64,000 nucleotides of DNA from Trueperaceae bacterium (GTDB lineage Bacteria; Deinococcota; Deinococci; Deinococcales; Trueperaceae), in assembly GCA_036381595.1 (NCBI GenBank), contig DASVCN010000023.1:272908-336907 (forward strand), given 5' to 3'. Made by a program: the position numbers and the translations under genes. Positions within the stretch are counted from its first letter, which is position 1; each line of letters begins with the position of its first letter. The notes beneath the pieces are model-generated. The model did no database searches and was not told the DNA's origin. It saw only the letters and a list, made by a program, of their open reading frames with translations. Below are positions 45,412-53,928 of this stretch, piece after piece.

Positions 45412-47007
45412 TCAGGCCCTCGATGCCAACTCGTCCTGGTCGCTTTGCCGCAACTCCTCCGTGTCCGGCGCGTGCGGAAGGGTGAACCAGAACGTGGCCC
45501 CGTTGCCGGGGCTCGATTCGGCCCAGACCCTGCCGCCATGCCGGTGGACCACCCGTCTCACCGTCGCCAGCCCCACGCCCGCCCCCGGGAACTCCGAGGT
45601 GGGATGCAGGTGCTGGAACGCGGTGAACAGCTTGTCCCGGTACTTCATGTCGAACCCGACGCCATGGTCGCGAACGAAGAAGACCTGCTCGTCACCCTCC
45701 TCGGTGGAACCGACCTCGATGATCACGCGTTCCAACGGTTGACTGAACTTGAAAGCGTTCTCCAGCAGGTGGCCCATCAGGGTCCTCAGCAGGTCTTCGT
45801 CGCCTACCACCGAGAGTCCCTCTTCGACCGAGAACTCCAGATCGACTTCGGGGTGATCCGCCGCGAGCGAACTCAGGAGCTCGTGCGACAGAGCCGTCAG
45901 GTCCACGCGGCTGGCGCTCGTACGCCAACGCGAGAGTCGCGACAGGGCGAGGAGGTGGTCGATCTGCTCCCCCATCAGCCGCGCCGCCCTGCGGATGCGG
46001 TCGAGGTAGTTGCGACCCTGCTCGTCGAGCAGCTCACCGTAATCTTCCTTCAGGACCATGCTGAAGCCGTCGATCCCCCGCAGAGGAGCACGAACGTCGT
46101 GGGAGATCGAGTAGGCGAGGGCCTCGAGTTCGTTGCTCCGACTCGTCAGCACCCTGTTGGTCCTGCTCAACTCCCGCGTGCGTTGGGCCACCCTCTGCTC
46201 CAGCTCGGCGTTCAGTTGCCTGAGCTCTTCGACCAGCCGTTCCCGCTCGATCTCGGCCCGGCGCAGCTCGCTCACGTCCCGATTGACGATGACCATCATC
46301 TTGTCGCTGCCCGGGGACGCGCTCGCCAGGGTCAGCGAGGAGAGGATGAACAACTCCTCCCCGGACCTGTTGCGGTGGCGGACCTCGCCCTCCCAGTGAC
46401 CGCTGTCGCCGAGGGCCCGAAGCACGGGCTCGAGCTCATCGCCCGAGCTGTCGATGCATACGAGTTCGGCGAGATCGCGGCCTGCGACTTCGCCCTCGGT
46501 CCAGCCGTAGACCCGCTCGGCCCCGCGGTTCCACCGCTGCACCTTCAGGTCGGGCGTGGTGACTATGATGGCGTCGCCCACATCCTCGAGGAGCAGCGCC
46601 AACTCCTGTCGCTGCGCTTCGGCCTCTCTAAGTCGCAGGTGTGCTCGGACCGTCGCGATGAGAACCGGCGGCTCGAGAGGATAGGTGAGATAGCCGTCTG
46701 CGCCGCTCTCCAGGCCCCGCACCTGCGAGTCGGCATCGATGAACGTCGCCGAGATGTGGAGGACCGGGATGTGAGCCGTGGCCGGATCCCCCTTCAGGCG
46801 GGCGCTGACCTCCAGGCCGCTGATGTCGGGAAGATTGACGTCGAGCAGCACCAGGTCGGGCAGCGAGGCCGCCAACTCGAGGCCTTCGTTCCCGGTGGCC
46901 GCCTCCAGCACGCCGAAGCCAGCCTGCCGCAAGATCCTCCCCATCGCGTAACGACCGATCTCGTCGTCGTTGACCACGAGGATCGTACTCAGCCGGGGCT
47001 CGTCCAT
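45412..47007 (-). CDS. Sensor histidine kinase with REC and PAS domains
   Basis: 531 residues, soluble. REC domain (about 8-125, acceptor D56 in LLDVNLP), PAS (about 140-250, WNRGAERVYGWTEGEVAGR), coiled coil (about 250-290), HisKA with H303 in ISHDVRAPLR, and HATPase_c (N box HLLENAFKFS, VGLATVRRVV). In the REC domain the switch lysine is replaced by tyrosine (GYLTYPLEP, Y109), so its conformational output may differ. Starts 1 nt after the upstream hybrid kinase, as the last gene of the stressosome operon, and is probably a downstream partner of that kinase. Confidence 0.9.
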   Translation of the reverse strand: MDEPRLSTILVVNDDEIGRYAMGRILRQAGFGVLEAATGNEGLELAASLPDLVLLDVNLPDISGLEVSARLKGDPATAHIPVLHISATFIDADSQVRGLESGADGYLTYPLEPPVLIATVRAHLRLREAEAQRQELALLLEDVGDAIIVTTPDLKVQRWNRGAERVYGWTEGEVAGRDLAELVCIDSSGDELEPVLRALGDSGHWEGEVRHRNRSGEELFILSSLTLASASPGSDKMMVIVNRDVSELRRAEIERERLVEELRQLNAELEQRVAQRTRELSRTNRVLTSRSNELEALAYSISHDVRAPLRGIDGFSMVLKEDYGELLDEQGRNYLDRIRRAARLMGEQIDHLLALSRLSRWRTSASRVDLTALSHELLSSLAADHPEVDLEFSVEEGLSVVGDEDLLRTLMGHLLENAFKFSQPLERVIIEVGSTEEGDEQVFFVRDHGVGFDMKYRDKLFTAFQHLHPTSEFPGAGVGLATVRRVVHRHGGRVWAESSPGNGATFWFTLPHAPDTEELRQSDQDELASRA

Positions 47008-47008
47008 C

Positions 47009-48793
47009 TCATCTCGCTTTCTCGTGGCGGCGTGCGACCGCCTGGCTCAGGGCCGAGCCAACCAGTGCGGCCGCATCACCCGTCGAATAGGCACTCTTGG
47101 GCAGCAGGACAGCCCCCAACTCATCGAGCCGGCTCTTCTCGCGCTCGTCCAGGCTCTTCGAGGTCACGACGACTACGCCGATGCTACTAGTTTCCGCTCC
47201 CTCACGCAGCCGCTCTAGGACCTCGAAGCCGTTGACCCCCGGCATCACCAGGTCGAGGAAGATGACTTCCGGCTCCTCCGCGTGCGTGCGCCGAAGGCCC
47301 TCCTCGCCGTCCGCCGACTCGACGGCGGGATAGCCCAGGTCCGCCAGCAGGCCCTTGAGGATGTAACGGTCGATCTCGTTGTCGTCCACGATCAGCATCC
47401 TGCTGCCCGGCGCCGCGTGACCCTCGCTTCCGGCACTCTGTCCGACGCCCTCCGGGACCCGTGCGGTAGGGAGCCTCAGCCAGAAGGTCGACCCCTTCCC
47501 AGGCTCGCTCTCGACCCCGACCGTGGCCTCCAGGAGGTCGGCGAGCTTTCGGGAGATGGCCAGTCCGAGGCCGCTGCCGATAGTCTTCTGCTGCGCCGGT
47601 CCCGACAGTTGGCGGAACTCCTCGAAGATGTTCTCCTGATCCTCGGGGGCGATGCCGATGCCGGTGTCCGTCACCGAGAAAACGACCGCCTCCGACTCCA
47701 GTTCGACGGTAATCCGGACTTCGCCTTCTGCGGTGAACTTGAGGGCGTTGGCGATGAAGTTGCGGAGGATCTGCGTGAGTTTGCGCTCGTCGACCCAGAG
47801 GACGGGGATCCGCTCGAAGCCGGTGAAGACCAGGTCGACGTCGGGGCTCGTTACCAGCGGGAGGAACATCCCGCGCAGGGCGCTCATCAGATCCTGGGGG
47901 TCGACCTTCGTGGGTTGGACCGGCAGGTTGCCCGCCTCGACCTTGGCCATGTCGAGCAGGTCGTTGACCATCTCGAGCAGCTCGCCGGCAGCCCGCCTGA
48001 TGAATATGACCTGCTTCGTCTGCTCCTCCGAGAGGTCGCCGTCGGCGTGGCCGAGGAGCAGGCGCGAGAGTGCGAGTACCGAGTTGAGGGGGGTGCGGAA
48101 CTCGTGGCTCATGTGAGCGAGGAAGCGCGACTTCACCTGATTCGCCTGGTGCAACTCCTTCGCCTTCTCGTCGAGCTCGGCGTAGAGGGCTACGACCCCG
48201 CGGTTGGTATCCTCGAGCTCCTGGTTCAGTCTCACCAGCTCCTGCTGGTTCCGTTCGAGCGCCTCGAGGGCGGTTATGAGGTCCTGGTTCTGCTGCCTCA
48301 GTTCGTCGATCGGCGTGCGCGGCTGGGAGTCCACGATCGTCTCGGTGATCTCCTGCAACTGCGTCCGGTTGAACGGCCGCAGCGACTGCGGCCGCGCCTT
48401 CCTTATCGTGACGGTCGTTCCGTTCCCCGGCGTGGAATCGATCTCGAACCCGTCCATAAGCCTGCGCGCGCCAACCAGCCCGAGGGCCGATGTTCCGCTG
48501 CCATGCGAGGAGGGGTTGAGGACCTCCTCGATGTCGGCGATCCCCGGTCCTTCGTCGGCGACCTTCATCACCAGCACCTGGGAGGGCGGGGCCTCCTCGA
48601 GCGCGAACTCGACCCTCCCCGATCCGGCGTGGACGACGGCGTTGCGCGCGAGTTCTGAAACGGAGGTGGCGACCCTGATCTGGTCCTGCGGTTCGAAGCC
48701 GAGCAGCTGAGCCACCTGTTTCGCTCGCTGTCGTGCGGTGACCACGTCCTGCTCGTAACGGAGTTCGAGCGTCAGGAGGGGAAGCCGCTTCAT
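47009..48793 (-). CDS. Hybrid histidine kinase with N-terminal RsbT/RsbW-like ATPase and C-terminal REC
   Basis: 594 residues from ATG 48793 (overlaps the phosphatase stop, ATGA). Domain order: a GHKL anti-sigma-type ATPase (about 1-135; N box SELARNAVVHAG, ADEGPGI, ALGLVGARRL), a coiled coil (about 140-220), HisKA with H230 in MSHEFRTPLNS, HATPase_c (NFIANALKFT, DTGIGIAPED, GSGLGLAISR), and a C-terminal REC (MLIVDDNEIDRY, FLDLVMPG, with the switch Lys kept in LLPKSAYS). The serine-kinase-like module joined to a histidine kinase suggests direct coupling of stressosome phospho-signalling to a His-Asp relay. Confidence 0.9.
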   Translation of the reverse strand: MKRLPLLTLELRYEQDVVTARQRAKQVAQLLGFEPQDQIRVATSVSELARNAVVHAGSGRVEFALEEAPPSQVLVMKVADEGPGIADIEEVLNPSSHGSGTSALGLVGARRLMDGFEIDSTPGNGTTVTIRKARPQSLRPFNRTQLQEITETIVDSQPRTPIDELRQQNQDLITALEALERNQQELVRLNQELEDTNRGVVALYAELDEKAKELHQANQVKSRFLAHMSHEFRTPLNSVLALSRLLLGHADGDLSEEQTKQVIFIRRAAGELLEMVNDLLDMAKVEAGNLPVQPTKVDPQDLMSALRGMFLPLVTSPDVDLVFTGFERIPVLWVDERKLTQILRNFIANALKFTAEGEVRITVELESEAVVFSVTDTGIGIAPEDQENIFEEFRQLSGPAQQKTIGSGLGLAISRKLADLLEATVGVESEPGKGSTFWLRLPTARVPEGVGQSAGSEGHAAPGSRMLIVDDNEIDRYILKGLLADLGYPAVESADGEEGLRRTHAEEPEVIFLDLVMPGVNGFEVLERLREGAETSSIGVVVVTSKSLDEREKSRLDELGAVLLPKSAYSTGDAAALVGSALSQAVARRHEKAR

Positions 48794-49794
48794 TCCAACC
48801 ACTGCCTTGCGACCAGGACGGAGAGGTCGTCGCGGTCGCGCGCGAAGTCGCGGTAGAGGACGGCCGCCAGCAGGGCGGGTGACTTCCGCTCGAGGCCTGG
48901 GTAAGCGCCGATGTCCCAGCGGTTGCTCATCCCGTCACTGTGCATGATCAGCGTCGTGTTCGCCGTCCAGGGATAGTCGAAAGCCTGGAACTTCCTGACC
49001 TCCTGCCCAAGGGTGCCATTGTAGGAGACGAGGTTGCGGCTTCCCTCCGGGGTGTGCAGCACGGCGTTGATGTTGCCGATGCCCACGTAGCGGATCGACT
49101 GTCGGTCGCTCCTAAGCTCGGCGACCGCGGCGACACCTCCCCGACTAGCCCTGAGTGCGTTGTGCACGGCTTCCATCAGCCTCTCGGGCGGAAGGTGGAG
49201 GTTCTTCGAGAAGGTACGTACCGCGGTATCCGCCGCTTCTGCCGCCATCACGCCATGCCCCAGCCCGTCCACCACGAAGGCGAGGAAACGGCCGTCCCCT
49301 CCGGCCCAGGCGAGCCCGTCGCCGCACTCGGTTTCACCGACCATCGGGAACCGCAGGCCGGAGGCAGCCATCCCGTGAGCAGGTCCACGCGCTCGGGCGC
49401 CTGTCGGCGAAAGCCGCGCGAGGACGGCGGTTCCCCGGCCGGGCGACGAGTAGAGATCGAACTCGTCCGCGAGGCGTCTCACGGCCCCCAGGCCCGTGCC
49501 TGGGCTGCCCGCCGTCGAGTAGCCGTCGGAGAGGGCCTGAGAGACGTTGCGGATCCCTGGACCTTCGTCGAGGGTCAGGACCGTGAGGGAGGGTCCGCCA
49601 GCCGCCGGCACCACTATCAGCTCACCTCCTCCATCGGAGTGCTTGACGAGGTTCCTGGCCAGCTCGGTCACCACGAGCTCGACTTTCCCGACGTCACTGT
49701 CGCGCCAGCCGCACTCAAGGCTCAGGCCCGACGCCCGACGCCGGGCCTCGCCCACCTGGCTCGTGTCGGCTACGGCCAGCTTCAGGGGCAGCAT
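48790..49794 (-). CDS. RsbT-like ATPase fused to PP2C phosphatase (RsbX/SpoIIE-like)
   Basis: 334 residues. An N-terminal RsbT-like GHKL domain (about 1-130; TELARNLVKH, LDEGPGI, GTGLGAVRRL) is followed by a PP2C-type phosphatase domain (about 145-334; ECGDGLAW, FVVDGLGHGV, MHSDGMSNRWD). Such fusions are probable RsbX-type phosphatases that reset stressosome proteins. The ATG at 49794 has no ribosome site, and the frame is open upstream through 34 codons to the rsbT stop, so translation may be coupled to, or originally fused with, RsbT. Confidence 0.88.
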   Translation of the reverse strand: MLPLKLAVADTSQVGEARRRASGLSLECGWRDSDVGKVELVVTELARNLVKHSDGGGELIVVPAAGGPSLTVLTLDEGPGIRNVSQALSDGYSTAGSPGTGLGAVRRLADEFDLYSSPGRGTAVLARLSPTGARARGPAHGMAASGLRFPMVGETECGDGLAWAGGDGRFLAFVVDGLGHGVMAAEAADTAVRTFSKNLHLPPERLMEAVHNALRASRGGVAAVAELRSDRQSIRYVGIGNINAVLHTPEGSRNLVSYNGTLGQEVRKFQAFDYPWTANTTLIMHSDGMSNRWDIGAYPGLERKSPALLAAVLYRDFARDRDDLSVLVARQWLE

Positions 49795-49896
49795 GCGAGC
49801 CCGTTCAGTAGCACATTCCAGACCCAGCTCACCAGCGCAGGCCAGCCCCAGCTCACTGGCGCCCTCCAGATCCCGTTCCGCGGACCACCCGAGCCC
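49795..49896 (-). repeat. In-frame repeat between rsbT and the phosphatase gene
   Basis: The 102 nt between the rsbT TAG and the next ATG stay open in the shared frame. They contain three consecutive 24-bp units encoding DLEGASEL, GLACAGEL and GLECATER. A linker-like repeat in supposedly untranslated sequence suggests a former or read-through fusion. Confidence 0.7.
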
Positions 49897-50301
49897 CTAC
49901 TTCCACTTGGTTGCGACGACACTCGTGCCCTCCCCGACCCGAGAACTGAGTTCGAACTCGTTGACCAGCCGCCTGGCTCCGCCCAGACCGAGGCCCATGC
50001 CCTCGCCTGTGGAGTAGCCATCCTTCATGGCGAGTTCCACGTCGGCTATCCCCGGACCCTTGTCCTCGAACGTCATCCGCAAGCCCTGACGGTTGCCGTT
50101 CTCGAGCATCTCCAGGCGAAGTTTCCCACCGCCTCCGTAAACGTGCATGTTGCGCGCCAGTTCGCTCGCGGCGGTGACGAGCTTGGTCTGGTCCACGAGG
50201 CTGAAGCGCATCTCCACCGCCCACGACCGCACCGTCTGCCGTGCCCTCACGATGTCGTCGGCTGATCTGACGGCGAGCTCGTCGCTCCGCCGCACCTTCA
50301 T
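49897..50301 (-). CDS. rsbT: Stressosome serine/threonine kinase RsbT
   Basis: 134 residues, a single GHKL kinase domain of normal RsbT length. SELARNMHVYGGGG (N box), FEDKGPGIADVELAM and GLGLGGARRLVNEFE (ATP lid) are the family signatures. In stress it phosphorylates RsbR and RsbS, is released from the stressosome and binds a downstream partner. Lies 9 nt after rsbS. The TAG stop is in frame with the following phosphatase gene. Confidence 0.95.
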   Translation of the reverse strand: MKVRRSDELAVRSADDIVRARQTVRSWAVEMRFSLVDQTKLVTAASELARNMHVYGGGGKLRLEMLENGNRQGLRMTFEDKGPGIADVELAMKDGYSTGEGMGLGLGGARRLVNEFELSSRVGEGTSVVATKWK

Positions 50302-50310
50302 CGAGGAGAC

Positions 50311-50697
50311 CTAGCCATCGTCGGGATCGGCCTGGTCCAACGTCGTTCGGAGCAGCTCCATGCCTCGTTCGACGTTGAGGGCGGTCTTGACGCCCTGCCA
50401 GGAGATCCCGAGTTCGACGAGCGTGATCGCCACGGCCGGCTGCATGCCTACGATCACGGTACGGGCGTCGAGGATGCGTGAGAGCACCGCGATGTTGCCC
50501 AGCACGCGGCCGATGAACGAGTCGACCATGTCCAGCGCCGAGATGTCGATGAGCACACCACGGGCCCCGGTCGCGGTGATCATGCTCGTCAGGTCCTCCT
50601 GAAGCTGGAGGGCGAGCCTGTCGTGCATGTCGACCTGGATGCTTACGAGCAGGAATTCGCCCATCCGCAGGATGGGTATTCGTTCCGTTCCTACCAT
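50311..50697 (-). CDS. rsbS: Stressosome scaffold protein RsbS (STAS)
   Basis: 128 residues, a single STAS domain. VLIDISALDMVDSFIGRVLG is the RsbS signature, with the Ser in DISALD expected to be the RsbT phosphorylation site, followed by VIVGMQPAVAITLVELGI. It forms the stressosome core with RsbR. Starts 5 nt after the rsbR stop, indicating translational coupling. Confidence 0.95.
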   Translation of the reverse strand: MVGTERIPILRMGEFLLVSIQVDMHDRLALQLQEDLTSMITATGARGVLIDISALDMVDSFIGRVLGNIAVLSRILDARTVIVGMQPAVAITLVELGISWQGVKTALNVERGMELLRTTLDQADPDDG

Positions 50698-50702
50698 CCG
50701 CG

Positions 50703-51566
50703 TCAGGAGTTTACAGGGCCGACCTTGTGGCCGGTACGCCGCAGGGCGGTGTAGAGGGCGTCGGCCAGTGAAGCCTTGGTCGTGACCTCGTTGAGATCGA
50801 TGCCCAGGTGAACGATAGTCTGCGCTATCTGAGGACGTATGCCGCTGATGATGCAGTCGGCGCCCATGAGCTTGGCTGCCGAGACGGTCTTGAGCAGGTG
50901 TTGCGCCACCAGAGTATCGACGGTCGGCACGCCGGTGATGTCGACGATGGCGATCGTCGAACCCGTCTCCACGATCCGTTCCAACAGGCTCTCCATCACG
51001 ACCTGCGCCCGTTCGCTATCGAGAGTACCGATCATCGGCAGGGCCAGAACGCCCTCCCAGATCTTCACGACAGGAGTGGAGAGCTCGAGCATCTCCTGGC
51101 GCTGTCTCTCGATGATCTCGTCCCTGGAGCGGGTGTAGGTCTCGGTGGTGTAGAGCCCCAATCGGTCGAGCAGCGTGGTCGCTTGCCACAACTCCTTCAC
51201 CAGCTCCTCGGGTTCGTTCTCATACTCCTTGCGGAGGAAGGTGAAGAGGCTCTGCTTCAGGGAGAATATGTAGGTGGCGACTTCCACCGGCGTGAACCCC
51301 TGGCGGGCCCGGCTACGCGAATACTCGTCCAAGGCGTCCCGCAGGTCGGACCACTGCTCGGCCTCGAGGTTGTCGACGCTGCCGTCCTTCGCCGCCTCCT
51401 TGAGGAGCCCCAGGAACTCCTTCGACTGGCTCCTGAGTTCGGTCTCCGAGATCAGGTCGGGCCTGAATGCCGAAGAAGACGCCTGCTGCTTCATCCAGTC
51501 GTCGAGGATGCGCTTCTCTTGTTTCTCCAGTATGGCTGGTATGCGGCTACTGCCGGACTTCGGCAT
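50703..51566 (-). CDS. rsbR: Stressosome sensor RsbR (RsbRD N-domain plus STAS)
   Basis: 287 residues from ATG 51566 (ribosome site AAAGGGGC). The N-terminal helical domain (about 10-150) resembles the RsbRD/RsbRA N-domain (ILDDWMKQQASSS, GFTPVEVATYIFSLKQSLF). The C-terminal STAS domain (about 160-285) carries IVDITGVPTVDTLVAQHLL and GIRPQIAQTIVHLGIDL, with conserved threonines in the regions RsbT phosphorylates. First gene of the six-gene operon; a TAGACT sequence 27 nt upstream may be its -10. The turret domain senses an unknown signal. Confidence 0.94.
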   Translation of the reverse strand: MPKSGSSRIPAILEKQEKRILDDWMKQQASSSAFRPDLISETELRSQSKEFLGLLKEAAKDGSVDNLEAEQWSDLRDALDEYSRSRARQGFTPVEVATYIFSLKQSLFTFLRKEYENEPEELVKELWQATTLLDRLGLYTTETYTRSRDEIIERQRQEMLELSTPVVKIWEGVLALPMIGTLDSERAQVVMESLLERIVETGSTIAIVDITGVPTVDTLVAQHLLKTVSAAKLMGADCIISGIRPQIAQTIVHLGIDLNEVTTKASLADALYTALRRTGHKVGPVNS

Positions 51567-51661
51567 CAACTGCCCCTTTCGGTCAACGCCGGAGTCTACC
51601 AGAAGGTATTCTCACGTCTGGTCTCATGCCGTTAGCGTTACAGCGTTGCGGCAGCCCATGC

Positions 51662-51667
51662 TAGTTT
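51662..51667 (+). promoter_or_regulatory. Leaderless-type -10 element (TAGTTT)
   Basis: TAGTTT ends 6 nt before ATG 51674; no ribosome site. Drives the serine hydrolase-anmK-nagZ operon. Confidence 0.5.
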
Positions 51668-51673
51668 GTTCCG

Positions 51674-52732
51674 ATGCGCGCTACCCCAGACTCCCGGTCC
51701 ATCGTCGAGAGGGCGGTGGCCTCGGGCGCCGCGTCGTGCGCGTTGGCGTTCGCGTCGGGCGACGAACGGCCTTTCGCCGTGGGAGTGGTCCGGGAGGGAG
51801 GTCCGGCGGCGACTCCGGGCACCATCTTCGACCTCGCCTCGCTGACCAAGGTAGTCGCCACCCTGCCCTCGGTCGTGCGGCTCTTGTCGGAAGGGGAACT
51901 CTCGCTGGAGGACCGGGTGGGCCGCTTCTTCAGCAACGCAGGCTGGTTCCAGACCCCGTCCCTGGCCGACTCGACGGTCCGTCAGCTACTGACGCACACC
52001 TCCGGCCTGCCGGCCTGGCTGCCGCTCTTCGCGACGACCTCGCTGCGGCGCGCCGCGCTCGCCGCCCTGCTGCAGACCCCGCTCGAGCGGCCCCAGACGG
52101 TCGCCTACAGCGACCTCGGCTTCATGCTCCTGGGCGCGTTGATAGAACGGGTGAGCGGCGAGCGCCTCGACCGCTTCGCCAAGCGGTACGTCTTCGAGCC
52201 ACTGGGTATGTCCCGTACCGGCTTCGGGCCGGTGGACGGCAGTGATGTGGCTGCCACCGAGGATTGCGGCTGGCGTGGCCGGTTGCTCCAGGGCGAGGTC
52301 CACGACGAGAATGCTGCGGTGTGGGAGGGGGTGGCCGGGCACGCCGGTCTCTTCGGCACCGCTGCCGATCTGGGCCGCTACTGCCGTTCCTGGCTCCTCC
52401 TCGACCCGCTGCTGGGGTCCGAGGAGATCCTGCTCGAGGCGACCCGTGAGCAGGTGAGGTCGAAAGAAGGCGTGCGCTTCGGGCTGGGCTGGCTGCTCGA
52501 CAACGACGGCGGCTGGGCCGGCAAGGGTGCCAGAGGCTACGGCCACACCGGCTTCACCGGCACTTCCATCTCGTTGGAGCCGGCCGAAGGGGGCGGCGGT
52601 TCGTTCGCCGTGCTGCTCACCAACCGGGTTCATCCACACCGGGGGCGGCGGAAGGGCGTCTCAGAGCTCCGCAGCGCGTTCCACGAGGCGCTGCGGGCCG
52701 GGGACGAGCCGGCGGAAGGGGAGCGGCGATGA
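51674..52732 (+). CDS. Beta-lactamase-fold serine hydrolase
   Basis: 352 residues, class C/PBP fold without a signal peptide, so probably cytoplasmic. Catalytic SxxK is S56-K59 in DLASLTKV; the YxN equivalent is YSDLGF; the KTG equivalent is HTGFTGT. Members include esterases and peptidases. The 4-nt overlap with anmK suggests a role in processing muropeptides or their sugars. From the sequence this is not a resistance beta-lactamase. Confidence 0.87.
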   Translation: MRATPDSRSIVERAVASGAASCALAFASGDERPFAVGVVREGGPAATPGTIFDLASLTKVVATLPSVVRLLSEGELSLEDRVGRFFSNAGWFQTPSLADSTVRQLLTHTSGLPAWLPLFATTSLRRAALAALLQTPLERPQTVAYSDLGFMLLGALIERVSGERLDRFAKRYVFEPLGMSRTGFGPVDGSDVAATEDCGWRGRLLQGEVHDENAAVWEGVAGHAGLFGTAADLGRYCRSWLLLDPLLGSEEILLEATREQVRSKEGVRFGLGWLLDNDGGWAGKGARGYGHTGFTGTSISLEPAEGGGGSFAVLLTNRVHPHRGRRKGVSELRSAFHEALRAGDEPAEGERR

Positions 52733-53928
52733 GCGGCGAAGTGCGTCGCCGCCAGGTAGATGCCCCTGCCGGCGGAGGGGAGCTGCCACCGATGACGGTG
52801 CTGAGCCTCATGTCGGGCACCTCGGCCGATGGCGTCGACGGCGTCCTCGCACGGCTCCACCTTCGACCCGGCGGACTCGACTGGCAGGCGCTGGGACGCC
52901 TCTCCCGTCCATACCGACCGGAACTGCGAGAGCGGCTGCTGCGGGCGCTGAAGCCGCAGACCTCCGACGTCTCGCTCATCACCCAGCTCGATGCCGAGGT
53001 GGGTCACGCCTACGCCGATGCCGCCGAGGAGTTGGCGGCCTCTTGCTCCACGCCGCTCGACCTCATCGCCATCTCGGGCCAGACGGTCTACCACATCCCT
53101 CGCGAGGACGCCTCGCGTGACTGGCGAACCAGATCTACTTTGCAGGTCGGCGAAGCCTCGTTGGTGGCCGAAAGGTGTCGGGTGCCGGTCGTGAGCGACT
53201 TCCGGAAGGGCGACATGGCGGCCGGCGGGCAGGGAGCGCCCCTCGTTCCGTTCGGTGACCTGCACCTCTACGGCGAACGCGGCGTGAACAGGGCCGTCCA
53301 CAACCTCGGCGGGATATCGAACCTCACCTATCTCCCGGCCAGCCTCTCCGGGGAGCGCGTACTGGCTTTCGACACCGGTCCGGCGAACTGCCTGATGGAC
53401 GAGGCGGCAGCTCGCTACGCCGGTCTGGCGTTCGACGAGGACGGCGCCCTGGCCGCGGCAGGACGGGTCGACGAGAGGCTCCTGAACGGCTGGCTGGAGC
53501 ACCCCTACCTGCGACTGCCTCCGCCCAAGACGACCGGCCGGGAGGTGTTCGAGCTCGATTCGTTCGTCAGCGGGCCCACGCCCGAACCTGCCGACCTGCT
53601 GGCCACCCTGTGCGCCTTCACCGCCGAGTCGGTGGCGGCCGCCTACCGGGAGCACGTCATCCCCCTCGGGCTCGACGAGGTGCTGCTCGCCGGCGGCGGA
53701 GCCCTCAACCCCACCTTGGTGCGGATGATCCGAGACCGCCTGCCCGTCCCAGTTCGGACCTTCGCCGAACTCGGCTATGACGCCCGTGACCGGGAAGCCC
53801 TGGCGTTCGCGGTGATGGGTTACTGCGGTTTCCACGGCCTCGCGAACGTCCTGCCGTCGGCAACCGGGGCAAGCCGGCCGGTGGTAGCTGGCAAGATCGT
53901 CGACCTTCGCCCCCGCTGGGGTGAGTGA
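52729..53928 (+). CDS. anmK: Anhydro-N-acetylmuramic acid kinase
   Basis: 399 residues; converts 1,6-anhydroMurNAc to MurNAc 6-phosphate with ATP. Motifs: LSLMSGTSADGVDGVLA at the nucleotide site, ISGQTVYHIPR, VVSDFRKGDMAAGGQGAPLV, FDTGPANCLMD and LLAGGGALNPTLVRMI. About 20 extra N-terminal residues precede the kinase core, and ATG 52796 could be an alternative start. Overlaps both neighbours by 4 nt, so it is translationally coupled in a recycling operon. Confidence 0.95.
   Translation: MSGEVRRRQVDAPAGGGELPPMTVLSLMSGTSADGVDGVLARLHLRPGGLDWQALGRLSRPYRPELRERLLRALKPQTSDVSLITQLDAEVGHAYADAAEELAASCSTPLDLIAISGQTVYHIPREDASRDWRTRSTLQVGEASLVAERCRVPVVSDFRKGDMAAGGQGAPLVPFGDLHLYGERGVNRAVHNLGGISNLTYLPASLSGERVLAFDTGPANCLMDEAAARYAGLAFDEDGALAAAGRVDERLLNGWLEHPYLRLPPPKTTGREVFELDSFVSGPTPEPADLLATLCAFTAESVAAAYREHVIPLGLDEVLLAGGGALNPTLVRMIRDRLPVPVRTFAELGYDARDREALAFAVMGYCGFHGLANVLPSATGASRPVVAGKIVDLRPRWGE

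Noticed and set aside
45259..47190. 643-codon plus-strand frame across the REC-PAS kinase
   Set aside because: The minus-strand kinase explains the region with recognisable domains; the antisense product has none.
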